Assembly: GCA_002414205.1 (NCBI GenBank)
Contig: DHYQ01000029.1
Coordinates: 1,731-32,352 of the forward strand
DNA length: 30,622 nucleotides
Reading direction: 5' to 3'
Source of the DNA: Gallionellaceae bacterium UBA5126
GTDB taxonomy: Bacteria; Pseudomonadota; Gammaproteobacteria; Burkholderiales; Gallionellaceae
The translations under genes and the position numbers were made by a program. The notes under the pieces were generated by a model. It saw only the letters and a list, made by a program, of their open reading frames with translations, was not told where the DNA came from and did not search any database. The first letter of the stretch is position 1. Each line of letters starts with the position of its first letter. Positions 8,687 to 18,082 of the stretch are shown here, piece by piece.

Positions 8687-9394
8687 TTATCCTTGCGGGG
8701 CGGCTGTTAAAGTGTTTTCTAGGGCATCAGAGATTGCATCCACTAGTTCCTCAATGCTGGAACATATCGTGAATGTAAATTGGTCGTCGTCACTGATATT
8801 TATATGTATTCCAGCCGTACTGAAGGATCTTCCGCTCTTGACTAAGGCCGCCTTAAGAATTTCGAGGTATCTTTTAAAATTATCTCGCTCCACGCCCGTG
8901 TCGTTATCAGTGAGAATTTTATTTGAGAAACTTAACATTTCACACGGCGGAAATTTTGACTGTAGGTCGACATATTTAACAAAATCCAATGTGAATCTTT
9001 CAGGATCACTCTGGTAGCCCAAGTAGTGGCACTTATGAGAGAAAGACAGCATGTCCTTTCTTTCATTCGGCTCTAACTGTTTTATTTTGTCAATAAGTGA
9101 TTCTCGTTTGTTATTCTCCTTTGTGTCAGATTCGTTATTGAAGGCTTTGAATTCAATCAACAGGTTTCGACCACCAAAATTAAGATGAACATCCCCTAGT
9201 AGACGATCCGTTGGAGTTTGCTGAAAAAGGTTTATGGCACGGTGGACATCCTTCGCTGGAGTTTTCTGCGCCGAGTTTGCGGATACTTTTTCAGGTTTTT
9301 CCTGTTTATTTTGATGATGGATTAGACACGATTGATAGCCAAGAAAATATAAAAAATTTCCAATCAGGATGTTTTCGTACACCGTGTCGTTCAT
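8687..9394 (-). CDS. Putative PD-(D/E)XK nuclease-like protein
   Basis: This 235-aa protein carries a plausible PD-(D/E)XK core: Asp in LLGDVHLNFG followed about 11 residues later by LLIEFKAF (E-x-K), with an upstream Glu in the first helix (YENILIGNFLYFLGY) as a possible further ligand. That arrangement is typical of restriction-endonuclease-fold proteins, but I cannot assign a known family. The middle is charged and perhaps flexible; the C-terminus (ICSSIEELVDAISDALEN) looks helical. The ATG at 9394 lies 11 bp after the stop of the small gene following purA, so the cassette may be transcribed from the purA operon. It is the first of three AT-rich, tightly coupled genes. The nuclease assignment rests on motif only. 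Confidence 0.65.
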   Translation of the reverse strand: MNDTVYENILIGNFLYFLGYQSCLIHHQNKQEKPEKVSANSAQKTPAKDVHRAINLFQQTPTDRLLGDVHLNFGGRNLLIEFKAFNNESDTKENNKRESLIDKIKQLEPNERKDMLSFSHKCHYLGYQSDPERFTLDFVKYVDLQSKFPPCEMLSFSNKILTDNDTGVERDNFKRYLEILKAALVKSGRSFSTAGIHINISDDDQFTFTICSSIEELVDAISDALENTLTAAPQG

Positions 9395-9405
9395 GTCTAG
9401 TCTGC

Positions 9406-9864
9406 CTATGAAAAGTTAGAATGCGCGGAGATGTATCTATCAGAAAAGTCAGAATCACCCAGCGGATGCTTGCATAGCGGGCCGTTGTAGTCCTGTTGCA
9501 GGCTATTGGCGACGGCGTTGACGATGGCGGCGATTTCTTCGACCTGAAAGTGGGTCAGCAGGCGGTTGGCAAGGTCTGGCGGTAGGGCGACGGTGATTTC
9601 GCGTCCATCCGGCAAGAAGGCTTGCACCCCAGCCAGGCGCTTGTTCACCCAGCCGTCGCGCTCGGCGGCCAAGACGGCTTGTTCGTCAAACAGTTGGTCG
9701 TACAAGTCTTCCAACTCATCGCTCAGTTCTTCGTCCAGATCGTCGGCAATGCGGACGATGGTGCCGACCATTTTGTCCGCTTCCTCTTGCCAGGGCACGT
9801 CGTTGTCGGCCAGACGGCGAGTGAAGCGGGCTTGTAGCTCTGGGTCGAAGAACAGATAGTCCAT
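9406..9864 (-). CDS. Conserved hypothetical protein downstream of purA
   Basis: A 152-aa acidic protein with no motif I can name. It begins MDYLFFDPELQARFTRRL and has an Asp/Glu-rich helical stretch (DDLDEELSDELEDLYDQLFDEQ, given here in outline, about residues 43-64). A compact middle follows (VNKRLAGVQAFLPDGREITVALPPDLANRLL). The start at 9864 is 4 bp after the purA stop and is chosen because the longer ORF would overlap purA. GC is core-like until roughly the last 20 codons, where composition drops towards the AT-rich cassette. The C-terminal end (about YISAHSNFS) may therefore come from inserted DNA. It is probably co-transcribed with hisZ and purA. Confidence 0.8.
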   Translation of the reverse strand: MDYLFFDPELQARFTRRLADNDVPWQEEADKMVGTIVRIADDLDEELSDELEDLYDQLFDEQAVLAAERDGWVNKRLAGVQAFLPDGREITVALPPDLANRLLTHFQVEEIAAIVNAVANSLQQDYNGPLCKHPLGDSDFSDRYISAHSNFS

Positions 9865-9868
9865 CTTC

Positions 9869-12362
<2,494 letters not shown>

Positions 12363-12386
12363 AACGTCGTGCCCAGTTAAGGCGAA

Positions 12387-13280
12387 TTATTTTTTGCCGT
12401 TGCCTACATTGCCCGCGTCGCCGGGGCCTTTCAGGTATTTGAAGAAGGCCGAGCTGGGGTCAACCACCATCACATCGCTCTTGTTCTTGAAACTCTGCTT
12501 GTAGGCTTCCAGGCTGCGATAGAAGGAATAGAACTTGGGGTTGCGACCAAAGGTGGCACCGTACAGCGCCGAGGCACGGGCATCCCCCTCGCCCTTGAGT
12601 TGCTGCGCATCGCGGTAGGCTTCTGCCAAAATAACTTCGTGTTGGCGATCCGCATCGGCTTTGATTTTTTCACCTTCCGCCGCGCCGGAAGCACGCAGTT
12701 CGTTAGCCACGCGCTTGCGCTCGGCATCCATACGTTTGTAGACCGATTCGCTGATCTCAGTGGGGAAATCCACCCGTTTCACGCGCACGTCCAGCACTTG
12801 CACCCCAAACTGGCGTGCATCGGCATCCGCTTTGGCACGCAGTACGGCCATCACCTGATCGCGTTCGCCAGACACCACTTCGTGTATGGTGCGCTTGCCG
12901 AACTCTTGACGCATGATGGAGTTGACGGTTTGCATCAGACGGTTATTGGCTCGCATTTCGTCGCCGCCCAGGCTCTTGTAATACTGAACGACATCCACGA
13001 TGCGCCATTTCACAAAAGAATCCACCAGCACGTTTTTCTTTTCGGCGGTGATGAAGCGTTCAGGATCCGGTGTATCCAGGGTAATGATTTGCGAGCTGAA
13101 AAAACGCACGTCCTGCACCAGAGGTAGCTTGAACTTCAAGCCGGGCGTGGTTTCCACGCGCACGATCTTGCCTAGTTGGAACACGATGGCAATTTTGCGC
13201 TGATCGACCACATATAGGCAGGAGCCGAGCACCAGCGCGGCCACCACGATCAGCAGAAAAAAGTTATGCAGGGTTTTCAT
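12387..13280 (-). CDS. hflC: HflC, SPFH-domain regulator of the FtsH protease
   Basis: HflC forms a large membrane cage with HflK around the FtsH protease and limits its action. The 297-aa protein has one N-terminal membrane helix (about 7-26, FFLLIVVAALVLGSCLYVV), the SPFH/band-7 domain (about 20-190) and a long helical region rich in Ala/Glu/Lys (AERKRVANELRASGAAEGEKIK). Its ATG overlaps the hflK stop by 4 bp (ATGA), so the pair is translationally coupled. The order hflX-hflK-hflC is standard. Nothing unusual was seen. Confidence 0.97.
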   Translation of the reverse strand: MKTLHNFFLLIVVAALVLGSCLYVVDQRKIAIVFQLGKIVRVETTPGLKFKLPLVQDVRFFSSQIITLDTPDPERFITAEKKNVLVDSFVKWRIVDVVQYYKSLGGDEMRANNRLMQTVNSIMRQEFGKRTIHEVVSGERDQVMAVLRAKADADARQFGVQVLDVRVKRVDFPTEISESVYKRMDAERKRVANELRASGAAEGEKIKADADRQHEVILAEAYRDAQQLKGEGDARASALYGATFGRNPKFYSFYRSLEAYKQSFKNKSDVMVVDPSSAFFKYLKGPGDAGNVGNGKK

Positions 13281-14494
13281 GGGCGGGCCTCCCGATCACG
13301 GGTCAAAGGATTGTCAGCGCGCGTGCGGCTCGTGCTATCTGCCGGAGCCGCTGCCGGGGCTGCCACCGGTGCGGCAGTCTCCGCAGGTGCGGCGGCTTGG
13401 TTGCGGCTGGTTTCCACCAGCTTATCCAGGGGCAGATACAACAGGCTGTTGCCGTTCTTTTGATCCACCATGACCTTGCTGACGTTGCTCATGACCTGCT
13501 GCATCATGTCCAGATACATGCGCTCCTTGGTGACAGCGGGGGCTTTCTCATATTCCACCAGAATTTGCCGGAAACGGCTGGTGTCACCTTCGGCGGTGGC
13601 AATTACCCGTTGCTTATAGCCTTCCGCTTCCTGCATCAGTCGAGCCGCATTGCCCTTGGCGCGTGGCACGACATCATTGGCGTAGGCCTGACCTTCGTTC
13701 TTTTGGCGTTCGCGGTCTTGCCCGGCTTTCACGGCATCGTCAAATGCGGCTTGGACTTGTTCCGGGGGTTGCGCGTTTTGCATGGTGAGATTGCTAATCC
13801 GAATGCCGGACTTGTAGCGATCCAGCGTTTGTTGCATCAGGCGTTTGGCGGCATCCGCGACTTCCTCACGGCCTTGGTACAAGACAAAATCCATCTTGCT
13901 TTTGCCAACGATTTCGCGGATGGCGGTCTCGGCGACCTGACGCACCAGCGTGTTGGTCGCCATGGCTTGGGCTTCCTTGTCGCGTGGCAGCGAGTTGTTA
14001 AACAGGTAGTCAGCGGCATCGCTCAGGGCGTACTGCACGGCGAACTGCACGTCGATGATGTTTTCATCGTCGGTCAGCATCAGCGATTCCTGTAGCTGCT
14101 TGTTTTTGACGTTGTCCCGATAGCCCACTTCCACGGTGCGCACCTGGCTCATATTGACGATTTCCACCGTTTCGAGCGGCGAGGGCAAATGCCAGCGCAG
14201 CCCCGCTTCCGAGAGGTCCACTTTCTTGCCAAAGCGCAATACCACCCCGCGCTGGCCTTCCTTGACGATGTAAAAACCACTGCCCAGCCACACCAAAGCG
14301 ACCACGGCAAGAATCAGCCCCAAGCCGCCACGACCGACCGGTGAGCGTGGGCCGCCATTGTCGGTTGGTGGAGTGCCGTTGTTGTTATTCAGCAAATTGG
14401 CAACCTTGGCGTTCAGTTTTCGTAATAAATCTTCCAGATCGGGTGGGCCATCATTTTTGCGGCCACCGCCCCATTGTGGATCGTTCAATCCCAT
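13277..14494 (-). CDS. hflK: HflK, SPFH-domain regulator of the FtsH protease
   Basis: HflK is the partner of HflC in the FtsH-controlling complex at the inner membrane. The 405-aa protein has a Gly/Asn/Pro-rich cytoplasmic N-terminus (MGLNDPQWGGG), a membrane helix at about 58-78 (LGLILAVVALVWLGSGFYIV), the SPFH domain with GQRGVVLRFGK, and an Ala/Pro-rich low-complexity tail after about residue 365. The start overlaps the end of hflX by 10 bp in another frame. Length and layout match the betaproteobacterial family. Confidence 0.97.
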   Translation of the reverse strand: MGLNDPQWGGGRKNDGPPDLEDLLRKLNAKVANLLNNNNGTPPTDNGGPRSPVGRGGLGLILAVVALVWLGSGFYIVKEGQRGVVLRFGKKVDLSEAGLRWHLPSPLETVEIVNMSQVRTVEVGYRDNVKNKQLQESLMLTDDENIIDVQFAVQYALSDAADYLFNNSLPRDKEAQAMATNTLVRQVAETAIREIVGKSKMDFVLYQGREEVADAAKRLMQQTLDRYKSGIRISNLTMQNAQPPEQVQAAFDDAVKAGQDRERQKNEGQAYANDVVPRAKGNAARLMQEAEGYKQRVIATAEGDTSRFRQILVEYEKAPAVTKERMYLDMMQQVMSNVSKVMVDQKNGNSLLYLPLDKLVETSRNQAAAPAETAAPVAAPAAAPADSTSRTRADNPLTRDREARP

Positions 14495-15633
14495 GACTCT
14501 CTCGCTTGTTTAAGTTGCTTCTCGATTAGTTCCTTGGCTTGCCGGGCTGCGCGGGTTTCCAGCAGCAAATCGCGCAGCTCGTCCATGCCGGCACCCGTGC
14601 GGGCGCTCAAAAAAACGCGGCGGATTCTACCATAGTCATCGCGCTCAACGCTTGGTGCGGTCTCGGTTACGTCTATCTTGTTGAATATCAAGACCTGCGG
14701 AATATGCTCTGCACCGATTTCTGCCAGCACCTTGTTGACTTCGGCAATTTGGTCTTCGTGATTAGGATTGCTGGCATCCACCACATGCAACAGCATGTCG
14801 GCCAGCGCAGTTTCTTCCAGTGTGCCCCGGAAGGCCGCGACCAGGCCGTGTGGCAGGTGGCGAATGAAGCCAACCGTGTCGGAAACCACGATTTCACCTT
14901 CCCCTTCGGCATAAATCTTGCGCGAAGTGGTGTCCAGTGTGGCAAATAATTGGTCGGCGACGTACACCCCGGCTTTGGTCAGGCGGTTGAACAGCGTGGA
15001 CTTGCCTGCATTGGTGTAGCCCACCAGCGATACCGACAGTACGCCTTGCCGATTGCGTGCCCGGCGTTGCACAGTACGTTGGTGGCGTAGCTTTTCCAGT
15101 CGCTCCTTCAAAAGCAGCACGCGTCGTTCCAGCTTGCGCCGATCCAATTCCAAGCGGGTTTCGCCCGGGCCGCGCGCGCCTACGGCGTGTTTCTGCTGTG
15201 CCATTTCACTGCCTTGGCCGACTAGGCGGGTAGACAAATAGCGCAACTGCGCCAGCTCGACCTGTACTTTGCCTTCATGGCTCTGCGCCCGCTGGGCGAA
15301 GATGTCGAGAATCAGCATGGTGCGATCAAGGACGCGGGTTTGCAGCTCTGCGGTCAGATTGCGCATCTGGGCCGGGCTCAGGTCGTGATTAAAAATCACC
15401 ACGGGCGGCGCATCCTGGGCGGCTACCAGTTCAGCAATTTCCTGTACCTTGCCGGTGCCCGCGAACAGGGCGGTATTGGGGCGTTGGCGTTTACTTTCGA
15501 CGATGGCTAACGTGCGAACGCCTGCTGTTTCGGTCAGCAGGCGTAATTCTTCCAGACTTTCAGCGTAATCCGGTTCACCAAAATTGATGCTGACCAGAAT
15601 GGCCGTGTCGGTTCCCGAAGTTTGTGGGCGCAT
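14485..15633 (-). CDS. hflX: Ribosome-associated GTPase HflX
   Basis: HflX is a GTPase that binds and splits stalled 70S ribosomes. The 382-aa protein has the Gly-rich HflX domain (GTGKVQEIAELV...; GPGETRLELDRR, about 150-165), a coiled linker, and a G domain with GYTNAGKSTLFNRL (G1), DTVGFIRHLPHGLV (G3) and NKID (G4). The start ATG shares one base with the hfq stop (TAATG). The C-terminus is short (KQARESWD), overlapping hflK. It belongs to the hfq-hflX-hflK-hflC operon. Confidence 0.97.
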   Translation of the reverse strand: MRPQTSGTDTAILVSINFGEPDYAESLEELRLLTETAGVRTLAIVESKRQRPNTALFAGTGKVQEIAELVAAQDAPPVVIFNHDLSPAQMRNLTAELQTRVLDRTMLILDIFAQRAQSHEGKVQVELAQLRYLSTRLVGQGSEMAQQKHAVGARGPGETRLELDRRKLERRVLLLKERLEKLRHQRTVQRRARNRQGVLSVSLVGYTNAGKSTLFNRLTKAGVYVADQLFATLDTTSRKIYAEGEGEIVVSDTVGFIRHLPHGLVAAFRGTLEETALADMLLHVVDASNPNHEDQIAEVNKVLAEIGAEHIPQVLIFNKIDVTETAPSVERDDYGRIRRVFLSARTGAGMDELRDLLLETRAARQAKELIEKQLKQARESWD

Positions 15634-15866
15634 TATTGCCCATCATCGTAAGAGATGGTGACGGCGCGGGCAGGGACGATGGTGGAGATGGCGTGTTTGT
15701 AAACCATTTGAGTGACGGTGTTCTTCAGCAGGACGACATATTGATCGAAAGATTCAATCTGTCCTTGTAGTTTGATACCGTTGACCAAGTAAATGCCAAC
15801 CTGGACATGTTCCTTGCGTAAAGCGTTCAGAAAAGGATCTTGTAATTGTTGTGCTTTGCTGCTCAT
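15633..15866 (-). CDS. hfq: RNA chaperone Hfq
   Basis: Hfq is the hexameric Sm-like chaperone for small regulatory RNAs. The 77-aa protein has the Sm1 block ([27 protein letters not shown]) and the Sm2 block ([10 protein letters not shown]). The start [21 protein letters not shown] at 15866 is the family start; the open frame continues to 15896 without family similarity. AAGAG lies about ten bases upstream. It is the first gene of the - strand operon that continues to hflC and probably purA; a candidate promoter lies just upstream. Confidence 0.98.
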   Translation of the reverse strand: MSSKAQQLQDPFLNALRKEHVQVGIYLVNGIKLQGQIESFDQYVVLLKNTVTQMVYKHAISTIVPARAVTISYDDGQ

Positions 15867-15898
15867 GATTTTTGCTCTTGTTGTCGGAAAAGGCACGC

Positions 15899-15927
15899 AC
15901 TTTACTGGATTATGCTGCGCTTGTGAA
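15899..15927 (-). promoter_or_regulatory. Candidate sigma70 promoter for the hfq operon
   Basis: On the - strand TTCACA (15922-15927, 5 of 6) and TAAAGT (15899-15904, 4 of 6) are 17 bp apart. Transcription would start near 15892 and give a leader of about 26 nt before hfq. Found by eye only. Confidence 0.45.
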
Positions 15928-16031
15928 TGGCTTTTGCGCCCGCGCGCTAAAATTGCGGGCCGGTGTGCGGGCGGCGATGATGTCTTGTGGGCGGCCAGGA
16001 GAGGGGTGCGGAATTAAGGCTGCACGGCAGG

Positions 16032-16060
16032 TTTCATTTAAGGAGGAATTTTGCTACAAT
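16032..16060 (+). promoter_or_regulatory. Candidate extended -10 promoter for rimP-nusA-infB
   Basis: TGC-TACAAT (16052-16060) is an extended -10 element with a 5 of 6 hexamer. TTTCAT (16032-16037) is a weak -35 at 17 bp. Transcription would start at about 16067 and give a leader of about 50 nt that holds the hairpin at 16079-16098. Confidence 0.5.
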
Positions 16061-16078
16061 GCGCGCCGTTTTTTGGAT

Positions 16079-16098
16079 GGGCTTAGAGCCCGTTTTTT
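16079..16098 (+). terminator. Attenuator-like hairpin in the rimP leader
   Basis: GGGCT (16079-16083) pairs with AGCCC (16087-16091) around TAG, then G and TTTTTT (16093-16098). It lies between the candidate promoter and the rimP start, so it would act as a premature terminator. Attenuator-like rimP leaders have been described computationally in Proteobacteria; I infer that this is one. No competing antiterminator was worked out. Confidence 0.5.
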
Positions 16099-16117
16099 GT
16101 TTCTGTGGGTTGAAATC

Positions 16118-16543
16118 ATGGATGTAGCAAATCTGGTAGAGGCAACGGTCGTCGGTTTGGGTTACGAGCTGGTCGCGTTTGAGCGCAGCGGGCGGGCCTT
16201 GCTGCAAGTATTTATCGACAAGCCTGAAGGGATTGTGATTGAGGACTGTGAGAAGGTCAGTCATCAGCTAACCCGCTTGTTTACGGTGGAGAATATTGAC
16301 TATGACCGCTTGGAGGTGTCGTCTCCTGGTCTGGATCGTCCGCTGACCAAGGCGGCGGATTTTGTGCGTTTTGCAGGTGAGCAGGCCAAGCTGAAGTTGC
16401 GCCAGCCTGTCGCCGGACGCAAGAATTTTGTCGGTACGCTGGGCGTGCTGAATGATGGCGTGTTGCAGTTGCTGGTGGACGGCGTGCCGGTAGAGATTGC
16501 CTTGGGCAATATCGACAAGGCCCGTCTGGTGCCTACCTTTTAA
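16118..16543 (+). CDS. rimP: Ribosome maturation factor RimP
   Basis: RimP assists assembly of the 30S subunit. The 141-aa protein starts [19 protein letters not shown] and contains the typical block [10 protein letters not shown], then [15 protein letters not shown] and a C-terminal SH3-like domain ([15 protein letters not shown]). The open frame reaches back to 15872, but family similarity begins at 16118 and the intervening sequence contains the candidate promoter and leader hairpin. It is the first gene of rimP-nusA-infB-rbfA-truB; nusA follows after 39 bp. Confidence 0.96.
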   Translation: MDVANLVEATVVGLGYELVAFERSGRALLQVFIDKPEGIVIEDCEKVSHQLTRLFTVENIDYDRLEVSSPGLDRPLTKAADFVRFAGEQAKLKLRQPVAGRKNFVGTLGVLNDGVLQLLVDGVPVEIALGNIDKARLVPTF

Positions 16544-16582
16544 GTTTAGTTTTTGCGCAGTGCATACTGTCGGAGTTAGGAA

Positions 16583-18055
16583 ATGAGTCGAGCTGTTTTG
16601 ATGTTGGTGGATGCGTTATCACGCGAAAAGAATGTGGACAAGGAAGTGGTGTTCGGTGCGCTGGAATCGGCGCTGGCCTCTGCGACCAAAAAGCGCTTTG
16701 ATGACGAGGCAGATGTGCGCGTCAGTATCGACCGTAATACCGGGGAATATCAGTCTTTCCGTTGCTGGCAAGTGATGGATGATGAGGAGTTTGAAACCCC
16801 CGATTTGCACATCAAATTGGAAGAAGCGCGCAAGCGCAAGCCCGACGCCGAGCTGGGTGACATCATCGAGGCGCCGCTGGAATCCATTGACTTTGGTCGT
16901 ATCGGTGCCCAAGCCGCCAAGCAGGTGATTTTCCAGAAAATCCGTGATGCGGAGCGTGAGCAGATTTTGAACGAGTTCATGGCGCGCAAGGAACATCTGG
17001 TGTCCGGCACGGTGAAGCGCATGGAGCGCGGTAATGCCATCGTGGAGTTTGGCAAGATTGAAGCCTTTTTGCCGCGAGACCAGATGATTCCCAAGGAAAA
17101 CTTGCACGTTGGTGCCCGCGTCAAGGCGCATTTGCTGCGCGTGGATCGCGGTTCGCGCGGCCCGCAAGTGGTGCTGTCGCGTACCTCGCCGCAGTTGTTG
17201 GTCAAGCTGTTCGAGCTGGAAGTGCCGGAAATCGAGGAGGGTGTGCTGGAAGTGGTCAGCGCTGCCCGTGATGCCGGTTCGCGCGCCAAGATTGCGGTGC
17301 GCAGCCACGATGTGCGCATTGATCCGATTGGTACCTGTGTGGGTATGCGCGGTTCGCGCGTACAAAGTGTCACCAACGAGCTGTGTGGTGAGCGCGTGGA
17401 CATTATTTTGTGGGCGGAAGATCCTGCAACGTATGTCATTAATGCCCTGTCGCCCGCTGAAATCGGCAGCATCGTGATTGACGAAGAACAGCACAGCATG
17501 GATGTGGTGGTGGAAGAGGATAATCTGGCGCAGGCGATTGGTCGCGGCGGTCAAAATGTCCGTTTGGCCTCCGAATTGACCGGCTGGACGCTGAACATCA
17601 TGACTGTGGCGGAGTCTGGCGAGAAGCACGCCCAGGAATTTACTAAAATTCAGAATCTGTTCATCGAAAAGCTGGATGTGGATGAAGACATGGCGCTGCT
17701 GCTGGTGGAAGAAGGTTTCAATACACTGGAAGAAGTGGCTTATGTGCCGCTGGAAGAAATGCTGGAAATCGAAGGGCTGGATGAAGCGACGGTGGAAGAG
17801 TTGCGCAGCCGTGCCCGTAATGCACTGCTGACCGCTGCGATTGTGAGCGAAGAGCAAGTAGAACATGGCATTGAAGATTTGATGCAACTGGAAGGCATGG
17901 ACAAGGAAACTGCGACAGTGCTGTGCAGCAAGAATATCAAGACGCGAGAAGAACTGGCCGACCTGGCCGAAGACGAACTGGTTGAGTTATCCGGCATGGA
18001 TGACGAGCGTGCCAACCGTTTGATCATGGCAGCACGCGCACCCTGGTTTGAGTAA
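16583..18055 (+). CDS. nusA: Transcription termination/antitermination factor NusA
   Basis: NusA binds RNA polymerase and nascent RNA and takes part in pausing, termination and antitermination. The 490-aa product has the N-terminal polymerase-binding domain (1 to about 130), an S1 domain ([20 protein letters not shown]), two KH domains ([33 protein letters not shown]) and two acidic helix-hairpin repeats at the C-terminus (about 360-490), as in gamma- and betaproteobacterial NusA. GGAGTTAGGAA precedes the start. Its tail ends with AARAPWFE. Confidence 0.98.
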   Translation: MSRAVLMLVDALSREKNVDKEVVFGALESALASATKKRFDDEADVRVSIDRNTGEYQSFRCWQVMDDEEFETPDLHIKLEEARKRKPDAELGDIIEAPLESIDFGRIGAQAAKQVIFQKIRDAEREQILNEFMARKEHLVSGTVKRMERGNAIVEFGKIEAFLPRDQMIPKENLHVGARVKAHLLRVDRGSRGPQVVLSRTSPQLLVKLFELEVPEIEEGVLEVVSAARDAGSRAKIAVRSHDVRIDPIGTCVGMRGSRVQSVTNELCGERVDIILWAEDPATYVINALSPAEIGSIVIDEEQHSMDVVVEEDNLAQAIGRGGQNVRLASELTGWTLNIMTVAESGEKHAQEFTKIQNLFIEKLDVDEDMALLLVEEGFNTLEEVAYVPLEEMLEIEGLDEATVEELRSRARNALLTAAIVSEEQVEHGIEDLMQLEGMDKETATVLCSKNIKTREELADLAEDELVELSGMDDERANRLIMAARAPWFE

Positions 18056-18082
18056 TCAGGGGGGCTAGAGTAGGGGATGGTG

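Noticed and set aside
12387..14494. HflK/HflC as part of a defence or stress island
   Set aside because: Order, overlap and composition are those of the normal hfq-hflX-hflK-hflC operon.
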